In this document: piece by piece, positions 44,863-56,515 of the stretch | Position numbering within the stretch: the first letter of the stretch is position 1 | How the letters are laid out: each line of letters opens with the position of its first letter | Assembly: GCA_002101235.1 (NCBI GenBank) | Contig: LWTL01000123.1 | Coordinates: forward strand, 1 to 64,000 | Reading direction: 5' to 3' | From: Cycloclasticus sp. symbiont of Bathymodiolus heckerae | GTDB taxonomy: Bacteria > Pseudomonadota > Gammaproteobacteria > Methylococcales > Cycloclasticaceae | Length of the DNA: 64,000 bases | Translations under genes and position numbers: made by a program | Notes under the pieces: model-generated | What the model saw: the letters and a program-made list of their open reading frames with translations, nothing else | The model's database searches: none | What the model was told of the DNA's origin: nothing

Positions 44863-45133
44863 AGTGGAACCTCCTAAATATTAAGTTCTATTCTATCTCA
44901 CAAATAAGAACATGAGTATGGTGAATCTTAAGGCGGTGTTGCCAAAAGAGTATTGACCCCTAATAGCTCTATATAGTTCATTACAAGTTTATTTTATAGT
45001 GTTAAATTTGAACTTATCGTTCGCCAACCTACTAATAAACACTACGGTAATAACCTTCAACTATTGCTTACATCTGGACCTGCTATTCCAAATAAATCAT
45101 TGAGCCTTTATGGCACCATAACCAATACGAACA

Positions 45134-45423
45134 TTATTTCGCGTCTTTAATCCAACCTTGCAACGCCTCAATAATTCCTTCTGCTTGCGCTGCACTGGAG
45201 ATATTGAATTTTGATTTTTGTTGGTATTCGCCGTTGCGTTTTTGGTAGCGACGAATCGTATACTTTTCTGGTCCGTATTCTTCTTTTGTACGATTCCAGT
45301 CTTGGTGCTTATAAATAATAGTCGCCCAAGCGCCTTTAGAAAGAACTACTTTATCAAGTTCTTTTACCGTTTCAATACCACCATCGGTGTAACTAACGGT
45401 TAACTCATCTACTGTTTCAGCCA
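45134..45423 (-). CDS. Small conserved hypothetical protein
   Basis: ORF 45134..45463; likely start MAETVDELTVSYTDGGIETVKELDKVVLSKGAW (45423); AAAAGGAAT upstream. Confidence 0.6.
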
Positions 45424-45548
45424 TACTTATTCCTTTTTTAATCTTGTGATAATTTTCGTGCATTCTACCAATAATTACACGATGGTTATTACTACTCTCT
45501 CATTTTGTAATCAAATTAGTTAAGCCCAATAACCGTAGTTTTACATCT

Positions 45549-47003
45549 TCACTCATTTCCTAACGGTTTTATACTACTTGCCATATTTTCACCGTAACTA
45601 ATTAAGCTTTCTAGTAGCTCTTGCTGTTCTTCCGTCCAACCTTCTTTAGCAATTAATTCATCCAATATTTCAAAATAGCTCATCAGTGTTAATCGCCCAT
45701 CTCCACAATCATGAGTTAAACACTCTGCTCGATACTTAAGCCTCTCAGCTCGATCTTCACTCGACAATGTTTCTGGAAAGTTTCGACACCGATAACGGAA
45801 CAACATCTCTGCCAAGCGCTCATCCTCAAATGCTAAATCTAAATGAGACAGCTCATCTTTTTGACAATGACGTATTTGCGTCATATTCCTTGCATCTATA
45901 GAACTTAAAAAACCGCCTCCATACAACATTAAGTCAGGGTCGGTCGATTGCTCAAATTCGTTTATAGAAAACACTTCGGCTAATTTTTCTTCAATACCTG
46001 CGCTCAGAAGCGTCTGCCTATTCCTTTCACAACACTCTAAATCTAAATTGAGTTTAACTTTGACTTGATCAGACAACGTATTTAATGGAGCCAGCATAGG
46101 TGATTTGTTGATATGAACTAACTTAAGGGGAAGCCGTTCTTGACCCTCCTGTAGGTCTGCTGTTGCCGTATAAAGTCGTCGATGGATATCCTCTACAGAT
46201 AAGTCAATAAGAGCTTGAGGGTTAACAGATAGGTCACAAACGATAACCGCATTCTTATTGTTCGGATGTGATGCCATCGGCGCCACAATAGCCAAACAGT
46301 CTGCGGATGCAGGGTATTTGCTAGAAACATGTACTACAGGTGTTTTCTTAACTAGGTCGAGGCTCTCTTGCGCTTTTCTCTTATTCCGTAAGGCATACGC
46401 CCAAGCATAGAGCTTAGGCTGCTTTTTCTTAACTAATTTAGCTAACGCGATTGTGGCATAAACATCAGACAAGGCATCATGTGCAGATTCATGCAAAATA
46501 CCATTTTCTTTAGTCAGCACCTCTAGTCTGAAACTAGCAAATCCATTTTCACCTGTCGGCCAATTGATTCCTTCTGGCCTAAGTGCATGCGTTAACCGTA
46601 CAACATCTATTAAATCCCAACGTGTGTTACCCGACTTCCATTCTCGCGCATAGGGATCAAAAAAGTTGCGATACAACAAGTTACGCGTAAATTCATCATC
46701 AAAGCGGATACTGTTATATCCAACGACGCAGGTTTGTGGCGTGCTAAATTGCCGATGAATACGTTCAATAAAATCGCTCTCAACCAGACCTTCTTTTAGC
46801 GTGAGCTGAGGCGTAATACCTGTAATTAAACAGGCTTCAGGATGCGGCAGTATATCGTCATGCAGTTTGCAATAAAAAACATCAGGCTCTGCAACCACAT
46901 TAAAATCTAAGTCGGTACGAATGCCTGCAAATTGAACTACCCGGTCTCTAGCCGGATCGATACCTGTTGTTTCGTAATCGTACCAATAATACGTATCAGC
47001 CAA
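45549..47003 (-). CDS. sbcB: Exodeoxyribonuclease I
   Basis: YYWYDYETTGIDPARDRVVQFAGIRTD; CVVGYNSIRFDDEFTRNLLYRNFFDPYAREW. Confidence 0.97.
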   Translation of the reverse strand: MADTYYWYDYETTGIDPARDRVVQFAGIRTDLDFNVVAEPDVFYCKLHDDILPHPEACLITGITPQLTLKEGLVESDFIERIHRQFSTPQTCVVGYNSIRFDDEFTRNLLYRNFFDPYAREWKSGNTRWDLIDVVRLTHALRPEGINWPTGENGFASFRLEVLTKENGILHESAHDALSDVYATIALAKLVKKKQPKLYAWAYALRNKRKAQESLDLVKKTPVVHVSSKYPASADCLAIVAPMASHPNNKNAVIVCDLSVNPQALIDLSVEDIHRRLYTATADLQEGQERLPLKLVHINKSPMLAPLNTLSDQVKVKLNLDLECCERNRQTLLSAGIEEKLAEVFSINEFEQSTDPDLMLYGGGFLSSIDARNMTQIRHCQKDELSHLDLAFEDERLAEMLFRYRCRNFPETLSSEDRAERLKYRAECLTHDCGDGRLTLMSYFEILDELIAKEGWTEEQQELLESLISYGENMASSIKPLGNE

Positions 47004-47006
47004 GGT

Positions 47007-47453
47007 TTACCAAAGTTGCCCCATTGCCCTTAGAATGTCACTGCGACTTATTTGACCAACAAGATCACCCTCTTCATTAATAACGGGGTAACGTTTGAAC
47101 GAGAACTTTAAAAATTTGTCTGCAATATCAACAACACTAGCAGTATCCGCTACTGTTTCAACATTTGCAGTCATGTATTCCGAAACTTCACCACCTACCC
47201 AATCTTCATAATAAGTTGATTGGAGCGCAACTTTAAGACAGTCCTTTTCAGACAAAATACCAGCCAAATTACCCCTTTCATCAACAACAGGAGCACCCGA
47301 AATTTTATGTGTGTTGAGATACTGAATCGCCTCAGAAATTTCCATTTCTGGCGTAAACGTTGTTAAATTCGTCGCCATATAATCTTTAATCAATACTGAC
47401 TTAAACATGCATTCCCCTTTTATGTTTAAAAAACCTTCTTTAATTATTATCAA
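47007..47453 (-). CDS. CBS-domain pair protein (likely start 47408)
   Basis: Two CBS motifs: HKISGAPVVDERGNLAGILSEKD and KRYPVINEEGDLVGQISRSDILRA. Confidence 0.92.
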   Translation of the reverse strand: MIIIKEGFLNIKGECMFKSVLIKDYMATNLTTFTPEMEISEAIQYLNTHKISGAPVVDERGNLAGILSEKDCLKVALQSTYYEDWVGGEVSEYMTANVETVADTASVVDIADKFLKFSFKRYPVINEEGDLVGQISRSDILRAMGQLW

Positions 47454-47644
47454 GGCAGTGCGTTTTCAACTGCCTTCTTTTTATCGCATTTTTTATTACA
47501 AAGTAAACATTCGCCTTCTAAGCCGTCTACATTATTTAAACCACCACAACTACCCTTGATCTTCCTATTACTAAAAATAACACCGACAGCCATTGCCGCT
47601 ACAAATAATAAAAAAACCACAAATGTCACTATAAATGTATTCAT
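47450..47644 (-). CDS. nqrM: Na+-NQR maturation protein NqrM
   Basis: Small TM protein with IKGSCGGLNN...CLLCNKKCDKK; in nqr/apbE cluster. Confidence 0.92.
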   Translation of the reverse strand: MNTFIVTFVVFLLFVAAMAVGVIFSNRKIKGSCGGLNNVDGLEGECLLCNKKCDKKKAVENALP

Positions 47645-48693
47645 GATGCATCGTCTCCAATAACTCTTTGAAATGTTGGTGTCATAAGCTCTCTCAGGCT
47701 ATCACCCTCTTTTACCAAAAACAAAACAGCTACATTATTCTCTATAGCTAAATCGTACCCTTTTTTATCGCCCAACACCATAAAAGCCGTTGCCCATGCA
47801 TCAGCTGTCATGCTTTTCTTAGCTAACACGGTTACAGAAGCCAAGTTATGCTGTACCGGCTTTCCTGTTGCGGGGTTAATCGTATGTGAAAATCTTACGC
47901 CATCCTTTTCAAAATAATTACGGTAATCACCTGATGTCGCCATTGCAATATCCGTAACATTTATGACCTTATGTATAGCTCTTTTTGATGAGTCAGGTTT
48001 CTCAACCGCAATTCTCCACTTAATACCTTCAGAGTTAAAACCGCGAACACGCATTTCTCCTCCTATTTCCACCATATAATTTTCAAAGCCTTGTAAATCT
48101 AATAGGTCTGCTACCTTATCAACCCCAAAACCTTTAGCAATCGAAGAGAAATCAACATGAATATCTGCTGTTAATTTTTTAACACCTTGTGCTTCCGTAG
48201 ATACACTTAACTGTCTATAACCCGTTTTTAGCCATACCTCTTCAATCTCTGAATCCGTAGGCACACTATCTTTATTGAAGTCCGGTCCAAAACCCCATAA
48301 GTTAACTAAGGGACCGACTGTAATATCATATGCACCCTGCGTTACTTCACTGATATAAAGTGCTTCTTTTAGGACCGTTATAAAGTCAACCGACTGAGGT
48401 CTCACATTTAGCCCCGTATCTTTATTAAACAAAGATACTTCCGATGTTTCACTGTACGTAGAAAAGGTCTCGTTAACATCTTCAAGTAAACTATCTATTT
48501 CATCTTGAAGCGTAATAACCTCTTTAGCATAAACGTCTTTGACAACTGTTATGTGGTAACTCGTACCCATCGTTTCGCCTGTAAACGAAACCGAAGAAGT
48601 AGTTTGTTCACCGCAGCCTACAACGAGAACTACACATATAAAAAAACCCGTTAAAAACCTGAGGCTCTTAACGGGTCGCTGAATAAAAATCAA
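47641..48693 (-). CDS. apbE: FMN transferase ApbE (lipoprotein)
   Basis: Lipobox VVGC; FTGETMGTSYHITVV; DFSSIAKGFGVDKVADLL; FSHTINPATGKPV. Confidence 0.96.
   Translation of the reverse strand: MIFIQRPVKSLRFLTGFFICVVLVVGCGEQTTSSVSFTGETMGTSYHITVVKDVYAKEVITLQDEIDSLLEDVNETFSTYSETSEVSLFNKDTGLNVRPQSVDFITVLKEALYISEVTQGAYDITVGPLVNLWGFGPDFNKDSVPTDSEIEEVWLKTGYRQLSVSTEAQGVKKLTADIHVDFSSIAKGFGVDKVADLLDLQGFENYMVEIGGEMRVRGFNSEGIKWRIAVEKPDSSKRAIHKVINVTDIAMATSGDYRNYFEKDGVRFSHTINPATGKPVQHNLASVTVLAKKSMTADAWATAFMVLGDKKGYDLAIENNVAVLFLVKEGDSLRELMTPTFQRVIGDDAS
48640..48676 (-). terminator. Intrinsic terminator-like hairpin inside the 5' coding region of apbE
   Basis: Minus strand ACCCGTTAA-gagcctcaggttt-TTAACGGGT followed by TTTTTT; begins 18 nt after the nqrF stop codon. 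Confidence 0.65.
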
Positions 48694-49917
48694 TTAGCCA
48701 CCAAAATCATCTAGCATGATATTTTCATCTTCAACACCAAGGTCTTGAAGCATTTTGATAACCGCTGCGTTCATCATTGGAGGTCCACACATGTAGAACT
48801 CACAATCTTCTGGAGCTGGGTGATCTTTCAAGGCTTGCTCCAAGATAACTTCGTGGATAAAGCCTGTTAAGCCATCCCAGTTATCTTCTGGTTGCGGGTC
48901 TGATAAGGCCACATGCCAATTGAAATTATCATTCTCTTTTTGCAGCGTATCAAAATCTTCTACATAGAACATTTCTTTCAAACTTCTCGCGCCATACCAG
49001 AAAGTGATTTTACGATCTGTTTTAAGTCGACGAAGCTGATCGAAGATATGTGAACGCATCGGAGCCATACCAGCACCACCCCCAATAAAGACCATTTCAG
49101 CTTTTGTTTCTTTCGCAAAAAACTCACCGTATGGGCCTGAAATTGTCACTTCATCGCCTGGTTTAAGGTTGAAAATGTATGAAGACATCTTACCTGGAGG
49201 TATGCCATCTGCACCGCCTGGAGGTGGTGAAGCAATACGTACATTCAACATAATAATACCCTCTTCTTCAGGGTAACTAGCCATTGAATAAGCACGTAGC
49301 ACATCTTCTTCTACAATCGACTTATAACGCCAAACGTTAAAGTGATCCCAGTCGCCACGGTACTCTTCTTCAATATCAAAGTCTTTGTACTCAACAACAT
49401 GAGGAGGACATTCAATTTGAATATAACCACCCGCACGGAAACCAACATCTTCGCCTTCTGGGAGGTCTAAAACCAACTCTTTAATAAAGGTAGCAACGTT
49501 ATGGTTTGACTTAACTTTACACGTCCATTTTTTTACGCCAAATACTTCTTCTGGCACAGTAATTTTCATGTCTTGTTTAACCGTCAATTGACATGAAAGT
49601 CTTTCGCCGTCTCGCTGCTGGCCTTTATTAATATGCGTACCTTCTGTTGGCAACATTGAGCCACCACCTTCTTGAACGCGCACTTTACATTGGCCACACG
49701 TACCACCGCCACCACATGCTGAAGGAACAAAGAGCTGCGCATCCGAAAGAGCACCTAGTAACTTAGAACCTACAGGTGCTTCTATTTCTTTTTCGCCATT
49801 AATTAAAACTTTTACATTACCTTGGATAACTAATCTAGATTTAGCCACCAAAATAATAAAGACAAGTATCAAGATGATACCTGTGAAAAATGTAATACCT
49901 AAACCAATTTCTAACAT
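48694..49917 (-). CDS. nqrF: Na+-translocating NADH:quinone reductase subunit F
   Basis: 2Fe-2S motif [20 protein letters not shown] reductase domain. Confidence 0.98.
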   Translation of the reverse strand: MLEIGLGITFFTGIILILVFIILVAKSRLVIQGNVKVLINGEKEIEAPVGSKLLGALSDAQLFVPSACGGGGTCGQCKVRVQEGGGSMLPTEGTHINKGQQRDGERLSCQLTVKQDMKITVPEEVFGVKKWTCKVKSNHNVATFIKELVLDLPEGEDVGFRAGGYIQIECPPHVVEYKDFDIEEEYRGDWDHFNVWRYKSIVEEDVLRAYSMASYPEEEGIIMLNVRIASPPPGGADGIPPGKMSSYIFNLKPGDEVTISGPYGEFFAKETKAEMVFIGGGAGMAPMRSHIFDQLRRLKTDRKITFWYGARSLKEMFYVEDFDTLQKENDNFNWHVALSDPQPEDNWDGLTGFIHEVILEQALKDHPAPEDCEFYMCGPPMMNAAVIKMLQDLGVEDENIMLDDFGG

Positions 49918-49930
49918 ATTGAATTCCTGA

Positions 49931-50539
49931 TTACAGTTGAATGCCTGAGAATGCCATAAAGGCCATTGCCATAAGACCAGCAGTGATAAATGTAATACCT
50001 AAGCCTTGCAAGCCATCCGGTACATCTGCATATTTAAGTTTTTCTCTTATTCCCGCAATGGCAGTGATAGCAAGCGCCCAGCCTAAGCCACTACCAAAAC
50101 CAAACACCACACTCTCACCTAATCCATAGTCACGCTCAACCATAAATAACGAGCCACCTAATATTGCACAGTTAACTGTTATCAACGGTAAAAACACACC
50201 CAGCGCGTTGTATAACGCGGGGGCAAACTTATCCAATGCCATTTCGAGAATTTGTACACTCGCCGCGATCACACCGATATAAACGATCAAACCGAGGAAG
50301 TTCAAATCGACTTCTGGCAAACCAGCCCAAGCTAACGCACCCTCTTTTAATAAACCATGGTACAAAATATTGTTTATTGGCATAGTCAATGTTTGCACCA
50401 CAATAACCGCTACACCCAAACCAATAGCCGTTGAAACTTTCTTCGATACCGCCAAGAAAGTACACATACCCAAAAAGAAAGCCAGCGCTAAGTTCTCAAC
50501 AAAAACCGCACGGATAAATAAACTAATATACGCTTCCAT
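49931..50539 (-). CDS. nqrE: Na+-NQR subunit E
   Basis: [34 protein letters not shown]. Confidence 0.98.
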   Translation of the reverse strand: MEAYISLFIRAVFVENLALAFFLGMCTFLAVSKKVSTAIGLGVAVIVVQTLTMPINNILYHGLLKEGALAWAGLPEVDLNFLGLIVYIGVIAASVQILEMALDKFAPALYNALGVFLPLITVNCAILGGSLFMVERDYGLGESVVFGFGSGLGWALAITAIAGIREKLKYADVPDGLQGLGITFITAGLMAMAFMAFSGIQL

Positions 50540-51201
50540 TAAACTGCCTCCGTACCATTAACTTCTTTGATTTTGAAGTCAGGTGCTTCAACTTGTGCAG
50601 GTCGCCATGCACGTATAGCCCAGATCATCAAACCAATAATAAAAAATGCACTCGGCGGCAATAACATCAAACCATTAGGCACATACCAACCGCCATCATT
50701 CACTGTTGTTAATATTTCAATGCCGAATAATTTACCTGACCCTAATAGCTCGCGGAAAGTACCAACAACCATCAAAACAAGACCGTAACCTAAGCCATTA
50801 CCAATACCATCAAGGAAGCTAATTCCTGGTGGATTCTTCATTGCAAATGCTTCTGCACGGCCCATCACAATACAGTTCGTGATAATCAAACCAACAAACA
50901 CTGAGAGCTGTTTACTTAAATCGTATACATACGCCTTTAAGACTTGGTCAACCACAATAACCAACGATGCAATAATGGTCATTTGGACAATAATTCGAAT
51001 CGAACTTGGAATGTGGTTACGAATCATACTGATTGATAAGTTTGAACACGCCGTTACAGCTGTTAGCGCTAAAGTCATCACCAACGCTGTACCCAAATTA
51101 GTTGTTACAGCAAGCGCTGAACAAACACCTAATACTTGTAATCCAATAGGGTTATTATCAACTAACGGATCTAATATGATTTTTTTAGTATCTTTATCCA
51201 T
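50539..51201 (-). CDS. nqrD: Na+-NQR subunit D
   Basis: [45 protein letters not shown]. Confidence 0.98.
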   Translation of the reverse strand: MDKDTKKIILDPLVDNNPIGLQVLGVCSALAVTTNLGTALVMTLALTAVTACSNLSISMIRNHIPSSIRIIVQMTIIASLVIVVDQVLKAYVYDLSKQLSVFVGLIITNCIVMGRAEAFAMKNPPGISFLDGIGNGLGYGLVLMVVGTFRELLGSGKLFGIEILTTVNDGGWYVPNGLMLLPPSAFFIIGLMIWAIRAWRPAQVEAPDFKIKEVNGTEAV

Positions 51202-51202
51202 T

Positions 51203-52072
51203 TTATGCTCCGTTTGCTTGAACTTTATTCAAGTATTTTTGATAGCCTTCGCTACCCATCCAATACTTCAACATATTACCTACACCGCGGCTAGTTAGTG
51301 TTGCGCCAGCCAATCCATCTACTTGAAACTCACTGCCTTTCGAACCCGGCACGACCGCACCTTTCACCACATCAATGCCTACACTGCCGTCAGCTTCATA
51401 TATTTTTTTACCCGACCATATTTTTTTCCACTTAGGATTATCTACTTCCCCACCTAAGCCCGGTGTTTCTGCATGCTCGTAGTAACTCAAGCCAACAATT
51501 GTCTGGCCATCTTTTTCTACCGCAAGAAAACCGTATAGCGTTGACCATAAGCCATAACCGTTAACAGGTAAAATTAACTGCTTAACCTCATCGCCGTCCA
51601 TTACTTGATATACAGGCATTACTTTAGGACGCATTCTGATACTCGCTAAATCATTTGCCTTCTCAATAGCTACGTTAAGCTCGGGATCTTTAGCTGCTTT
51701 TCTTTCATCATAAGAAGCCGCCTCATACTCAGTTGTATATTCACCCGTTGAAAGGTCAATTAATTTGATCTCAATTTTTGAGAACTCTGCCTCAATATCA
51801 ACACCATCTTGGTACAAACCAGCAACCTGAAGAATGTTTTTCTTCTTATCCAGCTCTTTATTTAGAATTTGTAATGGTTTCAAAGACACAGCCGCAACTG
51901 AAACAAAAACCGCACAAACTAAACAGACCAACGTGGCCATAATGAATGTTTTAACTGTACTGTCATTGGAAAGAGCTAGGAAATTCATTGAACTTGCCTG
52001 CTTTTCTTGATTTTCATTAGGCATTTCTTTTCTCCCTTCTTTTAATGTTCGACTGAACAACGAAGTAGTCAA
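51203..52072 (-). CDS. nqrC: Na+-NQR subunit C (likely start 52024)
   Basis: [21 protein letters not shown] site [14 protein letters not shown] (SGAT-type). Confidence 0.97.
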   Translation of the reverse strand: MTTSLFSRTLKEGRKEMPNENQEKQASSMNFLALSNDSTVKTFIMATLVCLVCAVFVSVAAVSLKPLQILNKELDKKKNILQVAGLYQDGVDIEAEFSKIEIKLIDLSTGEYTTEYEAASYDERKAAKDPELNVAIEKANDLASIRMRPKVMPVYQVMDGDEVKQLILPVNGYGLWSTLYGFLAVEKDGQTIVGLSYYEHAETPGLGGEVDNPKWKKIWSGKKIYEADGSVGIDVVKGAVVPGSKGSEFQVDGLAGATLTSRGVGNMLKYWMGSEGYQKYLNKVQANGA

Positions 52073-53222
52073 TCAATGGTGCAAACATGTTTGCAAACAA
52101 AATAGCCAACATCATGCCTTCAGGGAAGGCTGGGTTAACAACACGAATCAGTATGACCATTAGGCCAATCAATCCGCCATAAATCCATCGACCGGTGTTT
52201 GTCATTGCCGCGCTGACTGGATCCGTTGCCATATAAATAGCACCGAATGCAAAACCACCTAATACTGCATGCCAATACCAAGGCGTTGCAAACATAGGGT
52301 TTGTCTCGCTGCCAATAAAGTTAAACAATGTGCTGGTAAAGATCATTCCACCTAAAACACCCAACATAATTCGGTACGACGCAATCCGTGTGTATAACAG
52401 GAAGCTCGCTCCAATTAAGCATGCCAACGCTGAGGTTTCACCAATGGAACCTTGCATCGTGCCTAAGAAAGCATCCATCCAAGTGATTCCTGACGCCATT
52501 ACTGCGTTTATACCACCTTCGGCTGCTAAGCCCAAAGCCGTCGCACCACTAAAGCCATCAACAGCTGTCCAAATCGCATCACCTGACATTTGGGCAGGAT
52601 AAGCAAAGAATAAAAATGCCCTGCCTGTTAAAGCAGGATTTAAGAAGTTTTTACCTGTTCCACCAAATACTTCTTTGCCGATAACAACGCCAAAAGAAAT
52701 ACCTAATGCAACCTGCCAAAGCGGCGTAGTTGCAGGCAAAATAAGTGAAAACAACATCGATGTAACAAAGAAACCTTCGTTTACTTCATGTCCACGAACA
52801 ACAGCAAATATAATTTCCCATACACCACCAACAATCAGGGTAACGAGGTAAATGGGCACATAATACATAGCACCATGAACCATACAAGCTAATATACTGT
52901 CTGGGTTGTAACCTACTAAGTTAGTGACCAAACCACGCCATGAATCAAGCGATGTCATGTTCAACTCGGCCATTGCCATATTCGCAAGATGACCTGTATT
53001 CCACATCGCCATTATTACGCAAGGTATCGCGGCAATAAACACGTAAGTCATAATGCGCTTCAAGTCAATCGCATCCCTTACATGTGTTGTGCCCGTCGTA
53101 ACATCTGATGGTGTATATAAAAAGGTATCCACCATTTCATAAATAGCGTAATACTTTTCAAGTGGCCCGCCTTTAGCAAATTGCGGGTGTATTGAATCTA
53201 AATAATTCCTTATACGAGACAT
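52017..53222 (-). CDS. nqrB: Na+-NQR subunit B
   Basis: [32 protein letters not shown]-attachment motif. Confidence 0.98.
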   Translation of the reverse strand: MSRIRNYLDSIHPQFAKGGPLEKYYAIYEMVDTFLYTPSDVTTGTTHVRDAIDLKRIMTYVFIAAIPCVIMAMWNTGHLANMAMAELNMTSLDSWRGLVTNLVGYNPDSILACMVHGAMYYVPIYLVTLIVGGVWEIIFAVVRGHEVNEGFFVTSMLFSLILPATTPLWQVALGISFGVVIGKEVFGGTGKNFLNPALTGRAFLFFAYPAQMSGDAIWTAVDGFSGATALGLAAEGGINAVMASGITWMDAFLGTMQGSIGETSALACLIGASFLLYTRIASYRIMLGVLGGMIFTSTLFNFIGSETNPMFATPWYWHAVLGGFAFGAIYMATDPVSAAMTNTGRWIYGGLIGLMVILIRVVNPAFPEGMMLAILFANMFAPLIDYFVVQSNIKRREKRNA

Positions 53223-54565
53223 TAACCCTCCTTCTCAATATGTGCCAAATTAGCGCGTAACGCTCTACCAAAATCATGTTTTCCGGAATCAACAAAAGAG
53301 CATAAAGCCAAATCTTCTTCGTCCAACTCTAAAGCGCCCAACTGCTCTGCTGAGTCCACATCCATAACAACCAGTGCGCGCAATAATTGTGTTGGCAAAA
53401 TATCCAGAGGCATCACGCCTTCAAACACACCGATAGGAACAATCGCACGCGGGCTACCATGAGAGGATGTATCCATTGCCATTTTTTGTTTACGGTTAAA
53501 GCTTGAAAACAATGCATTGGTAAACGAGAATTTTTCACCCGCTGGATTCAACCAACCCAATACTTGGCGTTCACGCCCCTCTTGAATTACCGATAATTGA
53601 ACATGGTAACGACCCAAATAAGAGGCCCAATTATTAGTTTTTCGTCCTGATAATACAGAGCCAGAAATAATTCGAACCCTGCCTGTTTCAAGCTCTTTTC
53701 TAACGAGTTCTTCTGTATTAGCGCCGATTCTTGTTTTAATTAATCGCGGCTTGAGTACTTTAGGTCCTGCTATTGAAATCACGCGGTCAACACTTAAGAA
53801 ACCTGTTGTGAATAATTTACCAATAGCAATAACATCTTGGTAACCTATCGTCCAAGCAATTCTCTTTGGACTCACCGGACTAATAAAATGCATGTGAGTG
53901 CCAGATAATCCTGCAGGGTGCGGGCCTGAAAACTCTGTCACCTCAACCATATCAGGAACAGCAATATCCACATCGACTGCCTTACCCACATGAACCTTAC
54001 CGTCTGTAAGGCGAGATAAAACCGTTAAACCATTTTTAAACGCATCTGCATCTGCTGAAATTACAACTTCAGGATCTGCTGCCAATGGGTTTGTATCCAT
54101 TGCAGAAACATGAATATCTGAAGGTTTTGTTATTGGCGCAGGAATTTTACTAAATGGTCGCGTTTTAAAAGCAATCCATAACCCAGACTCCGTCAAATTC
54201 CTCACGACATCATCAACATCAAGAGAAGCTAATTTAGCTTCAGGGTATTTATCAAACTCAACTTGATCATCACCATCAAGTTCAATAACGACTGTACGCA
54301 ACACTCGCTTCGCCCCTCGATTGATCCCTTTGACAATACCAGAACCAGGTGATGTGAAATTAACACCCTCTGTCTTTTTGTCTGTAAATAAAATCTGCCC
54401 CAGCTTTACACGATCGCCTTCCTTAACCTTCATGGTCGGCTTCATATCGATGTAATCTCTGCCAAAAATAGCAACGCTGGAAACCTGATTACCCTCTGAA
54501 ATAACTTGATCTGGAGCACCTGTAATAGGCAAATCCAAACCTGCTTTGATCTTAAAGTGATTCAT
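53222..54565 (-). CDS. nqrA: Na+-NQR subunit A
   Basis: [35 protein letters not shown]. Confidence 0.98.
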   Translation of the reverse strand: MNHFKIKAGLDLPITGAPDQVISEGNQVSSVAIFGRDYIDMKPTMKVKEGDRVKLGQILFTDKKTEGVNFTSPGSGIVKGINRGAKRVLRTVVIELDGDDQVEFDKYPEAKLASLDVDDVVRNLTESGLWIAFKTRPFSKIPAPITKPSDIHVSAMDTNPLAADPEVVISADADAFKNGLTVLSRLTDGKVHVGKAVDVDIAVPDMVEVTEFSGPHPAGLSGTHMHFISPVSPKRIAWTIGYQDVIAIGKLFTTGFLSVDRVISIAGPKVLKPRLIKTRIGANTEELVRKELETGRVRIISGSVLSGRKTNNWASYLGRYHVQLSVIQEGRERQVLGWLNPAGEKFSFTNALFSSFNRKQKMAMDTSSHGSPRAIVPIGVFEGVMPLDILPTQLLRALVVMDVDSAEQLGALELDEEDLALCSFVDSGKHDFGRALRANLAHIEKEG

Positions 54566-54700
54566 TGATTAGGCTTCTTTTTAATTAAATTCTTTTTTAA
54601 CAAGTGCTTATAGAACTATTCACTCGCTATCGATTAATTCTTAGTATAAAAAACTCACCATATACTATAGTATTGCACCGCAACATTCAAGAGTGACGAC

Positions 54701-55474
54701 TTAGTTCTTAATCCCAACACCTTTGCTTAAGAGCCTTAAACTTATCCCTATTAGCAATATGATGAAGATCAGAATAACAGCAAACCCACTCATCAGCGAG
54801 ATATCAGATTCACCTAAAATACTGTGTCTGAAAACATTAACCATATAGAACACAGGGTTTAGCAACGACAGCTTCTGCCAAAAGGCCGGCAACAATTCTA
54901 TGGAATAAAAAACCCCTCCTAAATAAATAAGTGGCGTCAAAACAAAGGTGGGCACAATTGAAATATCATCAAAACTTTTTGCGTATACCGCATTAATAAA
55001 ACCCGCGGTAGAAAAAAGAATACCGGTTAATAAAAACACCGTTACCATAATAAAAGGGTGCGCTATAGTCATGTCGGTAAAAAACAAAGAAACCGTCGTA
55101 ACACACAAGCCAACGATCAAACCCCGCATAACACCACCGGATATGTAGCCAACAAGAATAACCCAACTTGGTATAGGCGCAACCAGCATTTCCTCTATAT
55201 TACGCTGGAACTTCGTTCCGTAAAATGATGAAACAACGTTTGAATACGCATTACTTATGACCGCCATCAATATTAACCCGGGCACAATAAAATCCATATA
55301 ATCGTAACCATTCATTTGGCCAATTCTTGAACCTATTAATGTACCAAAAATTAAAAAATACAACGTTGTCGTAATGATCGATGGCAATAACGTTTGCACC
55401 CATATCCGCAAAAAGCGCCTCATCTCTTTATAGACAATAGTTTGCAAGGCAACTAAATACTCTTTACGGATCAT
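54701..55474 (-). CDS. yadH: ABC-2 type permease, YadH family
   Basis: IGQMNGYDYMDFIVPGLILMAVISNAYSNVVSSFYGTKFQRNIEEMLVAPIPSWV. Confidence 0.88.
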   Translation of the reverse strand: MIRKEYLVALQTIVYKEMRRFLRIWVQTLLPSIITTTLYFLIFGTLIGSRIGQMNGYDYMDFIVPGLILMAVISNAYSNVVSSFYGTKFQRNIEEMLVAPIPSWVILVGYISGGVMRGLIVGLCVTTVSLFFTDMTIAHPFIMVTVFLLTGILFSTAGFINAVYAKSFDDISIVPTFVLTPLIYLGGVFYSIELLPAFWQKLSLLNPVFYMVNVFRHSILGESDISLMSGFAVILIFIILLIGISLRLLSKGVGIKN

Positions 55475-56397
55475 TTAGCCCCCTCTCTATTCTCAGATAA
55501 CAAACCAAGGAACCACTGCTCTAGCCGGTTTGACTCATTTCGCATACCAGACACCTTAATGTCTAACTTGTCCAGATCAGCGAATAACGCATTAAGCCCT
55601 ACTTTTTTACTCACATTTACTTTCCAGGTCCTCTCGTCAACAACCGTAATACTACAGCCATCAATTTCAGGAACAGCATCCACCGCTCGCTCAAGGCTCA
55701 GCACAAAACATTCTTCATCCGCTTTTTCTAGCAGACTCGTCATATCCGTATTTTCGACAACCTCGCCTTTATTAATAATGGCAATATGCCGACACAAACT
55801 TTCGGCCTCTTCCAAATAGTGCGTCGTTAAGATAATTGTTGTTCCTGCCGCGTTAATTTCTTTCAGGAAATCCCACATCGAACGTCTTATTTCAATATCA
55901 ACACCGGCCGTTGGCTCATCTAAAATCAATAATTTCGGCTCATGGACCAAAGCTCGGGCAATCATCAAGCGCCGCTTCATCCCTCCCGATAATTCTCTCG
56001 AAGCCTCGTTTCGCTTATCCCAAAGCTCCAGTTGCTTTAAACATACTTCAGCACGTCGCAACGCTTCCTTTCTGGGAATGCCGTAATAACCTGCTTGCGC
56101 AACGACAATATCAAATACTTTTTCAAACTGATTGAAATTAAACTCTTGCGGGACTAAACCAATACAACGCTTCGCCTCTTCTGGCTCTTGATCTAAATCA
56201 AAACCAAATACCTTCACTGAACCCGATGTTTTATTCACAAGCGACGAAACAATACCAATAACCGTTGACTTACCCGCCCCGTTTGAACCCAGCAACGCAA
56301 AGAAATCACCTTGTTTAATACTTAAATTAATCCCTTTAAGCGCAACAAAACCATTGCTATAACGCTTTTCTAAGTTCTTTATTTCAAGTGCATTCAT
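55471..56397 (-). CDS. yadG: ABC transporter ATPase, YadG family
   Basis: Walker A GSNGAGKST; LSGGMKRRLMIARALVHEPKLLILDEPTAGVD. Confidence 0.9.
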   Translation of the reverse strand: MNALEIKNLEKRYSNGFVALKGINLSIKQGDFFALLGSNGAGKSTVIGIVSSLVNKTSGSVKVFGFDLDQEPEEAKRCIGLVPQEFNFNQFEKVFDIVVAQAGYYGIPRKEALRRAEVCLKQLELWDKRNEASRELSGGMKRRLMIARALVHEPKLLILDEPTAGVDIEIRRSMWDFLKEINAAGTTIILTTHYLEEAESLCRHIAIINKGEVVENTDMTSLLEKADEECFVLSLERAVDAVPEIDGCSITVVDERTWKVNVSKKVGLNALFADLDKLDIKVSGMRNESNRLEQWFLGLLSENREGAK

Positions 56398-56515
56398 TAA
56401 TATTCAACATCTATTTAAAAAATAACCGTCTCGAGGCTTAGTCCACCTCAATTAGCCGCTTAGTTTAACGTATAATACGCTTTACACTTTACTTACAACT
56501 GCAACAATTTTCATT

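Noticed and set aside
49870-50000. Near-identical stretches AATGTAATACCTAAxCC at the nqrF start and nqrE end
   Set aside because: Both encode similar hydrophobic LGITF-type membrane segments; best explained by coding constraint or coincidence.
54701-56397. ABC exporter pair as a possible antibiotic-resistance or biosynthetic cluster
   Set aside because: Sequence closely fits the widespread YadG/YadH family and no biosynthetic genes are adjacent.
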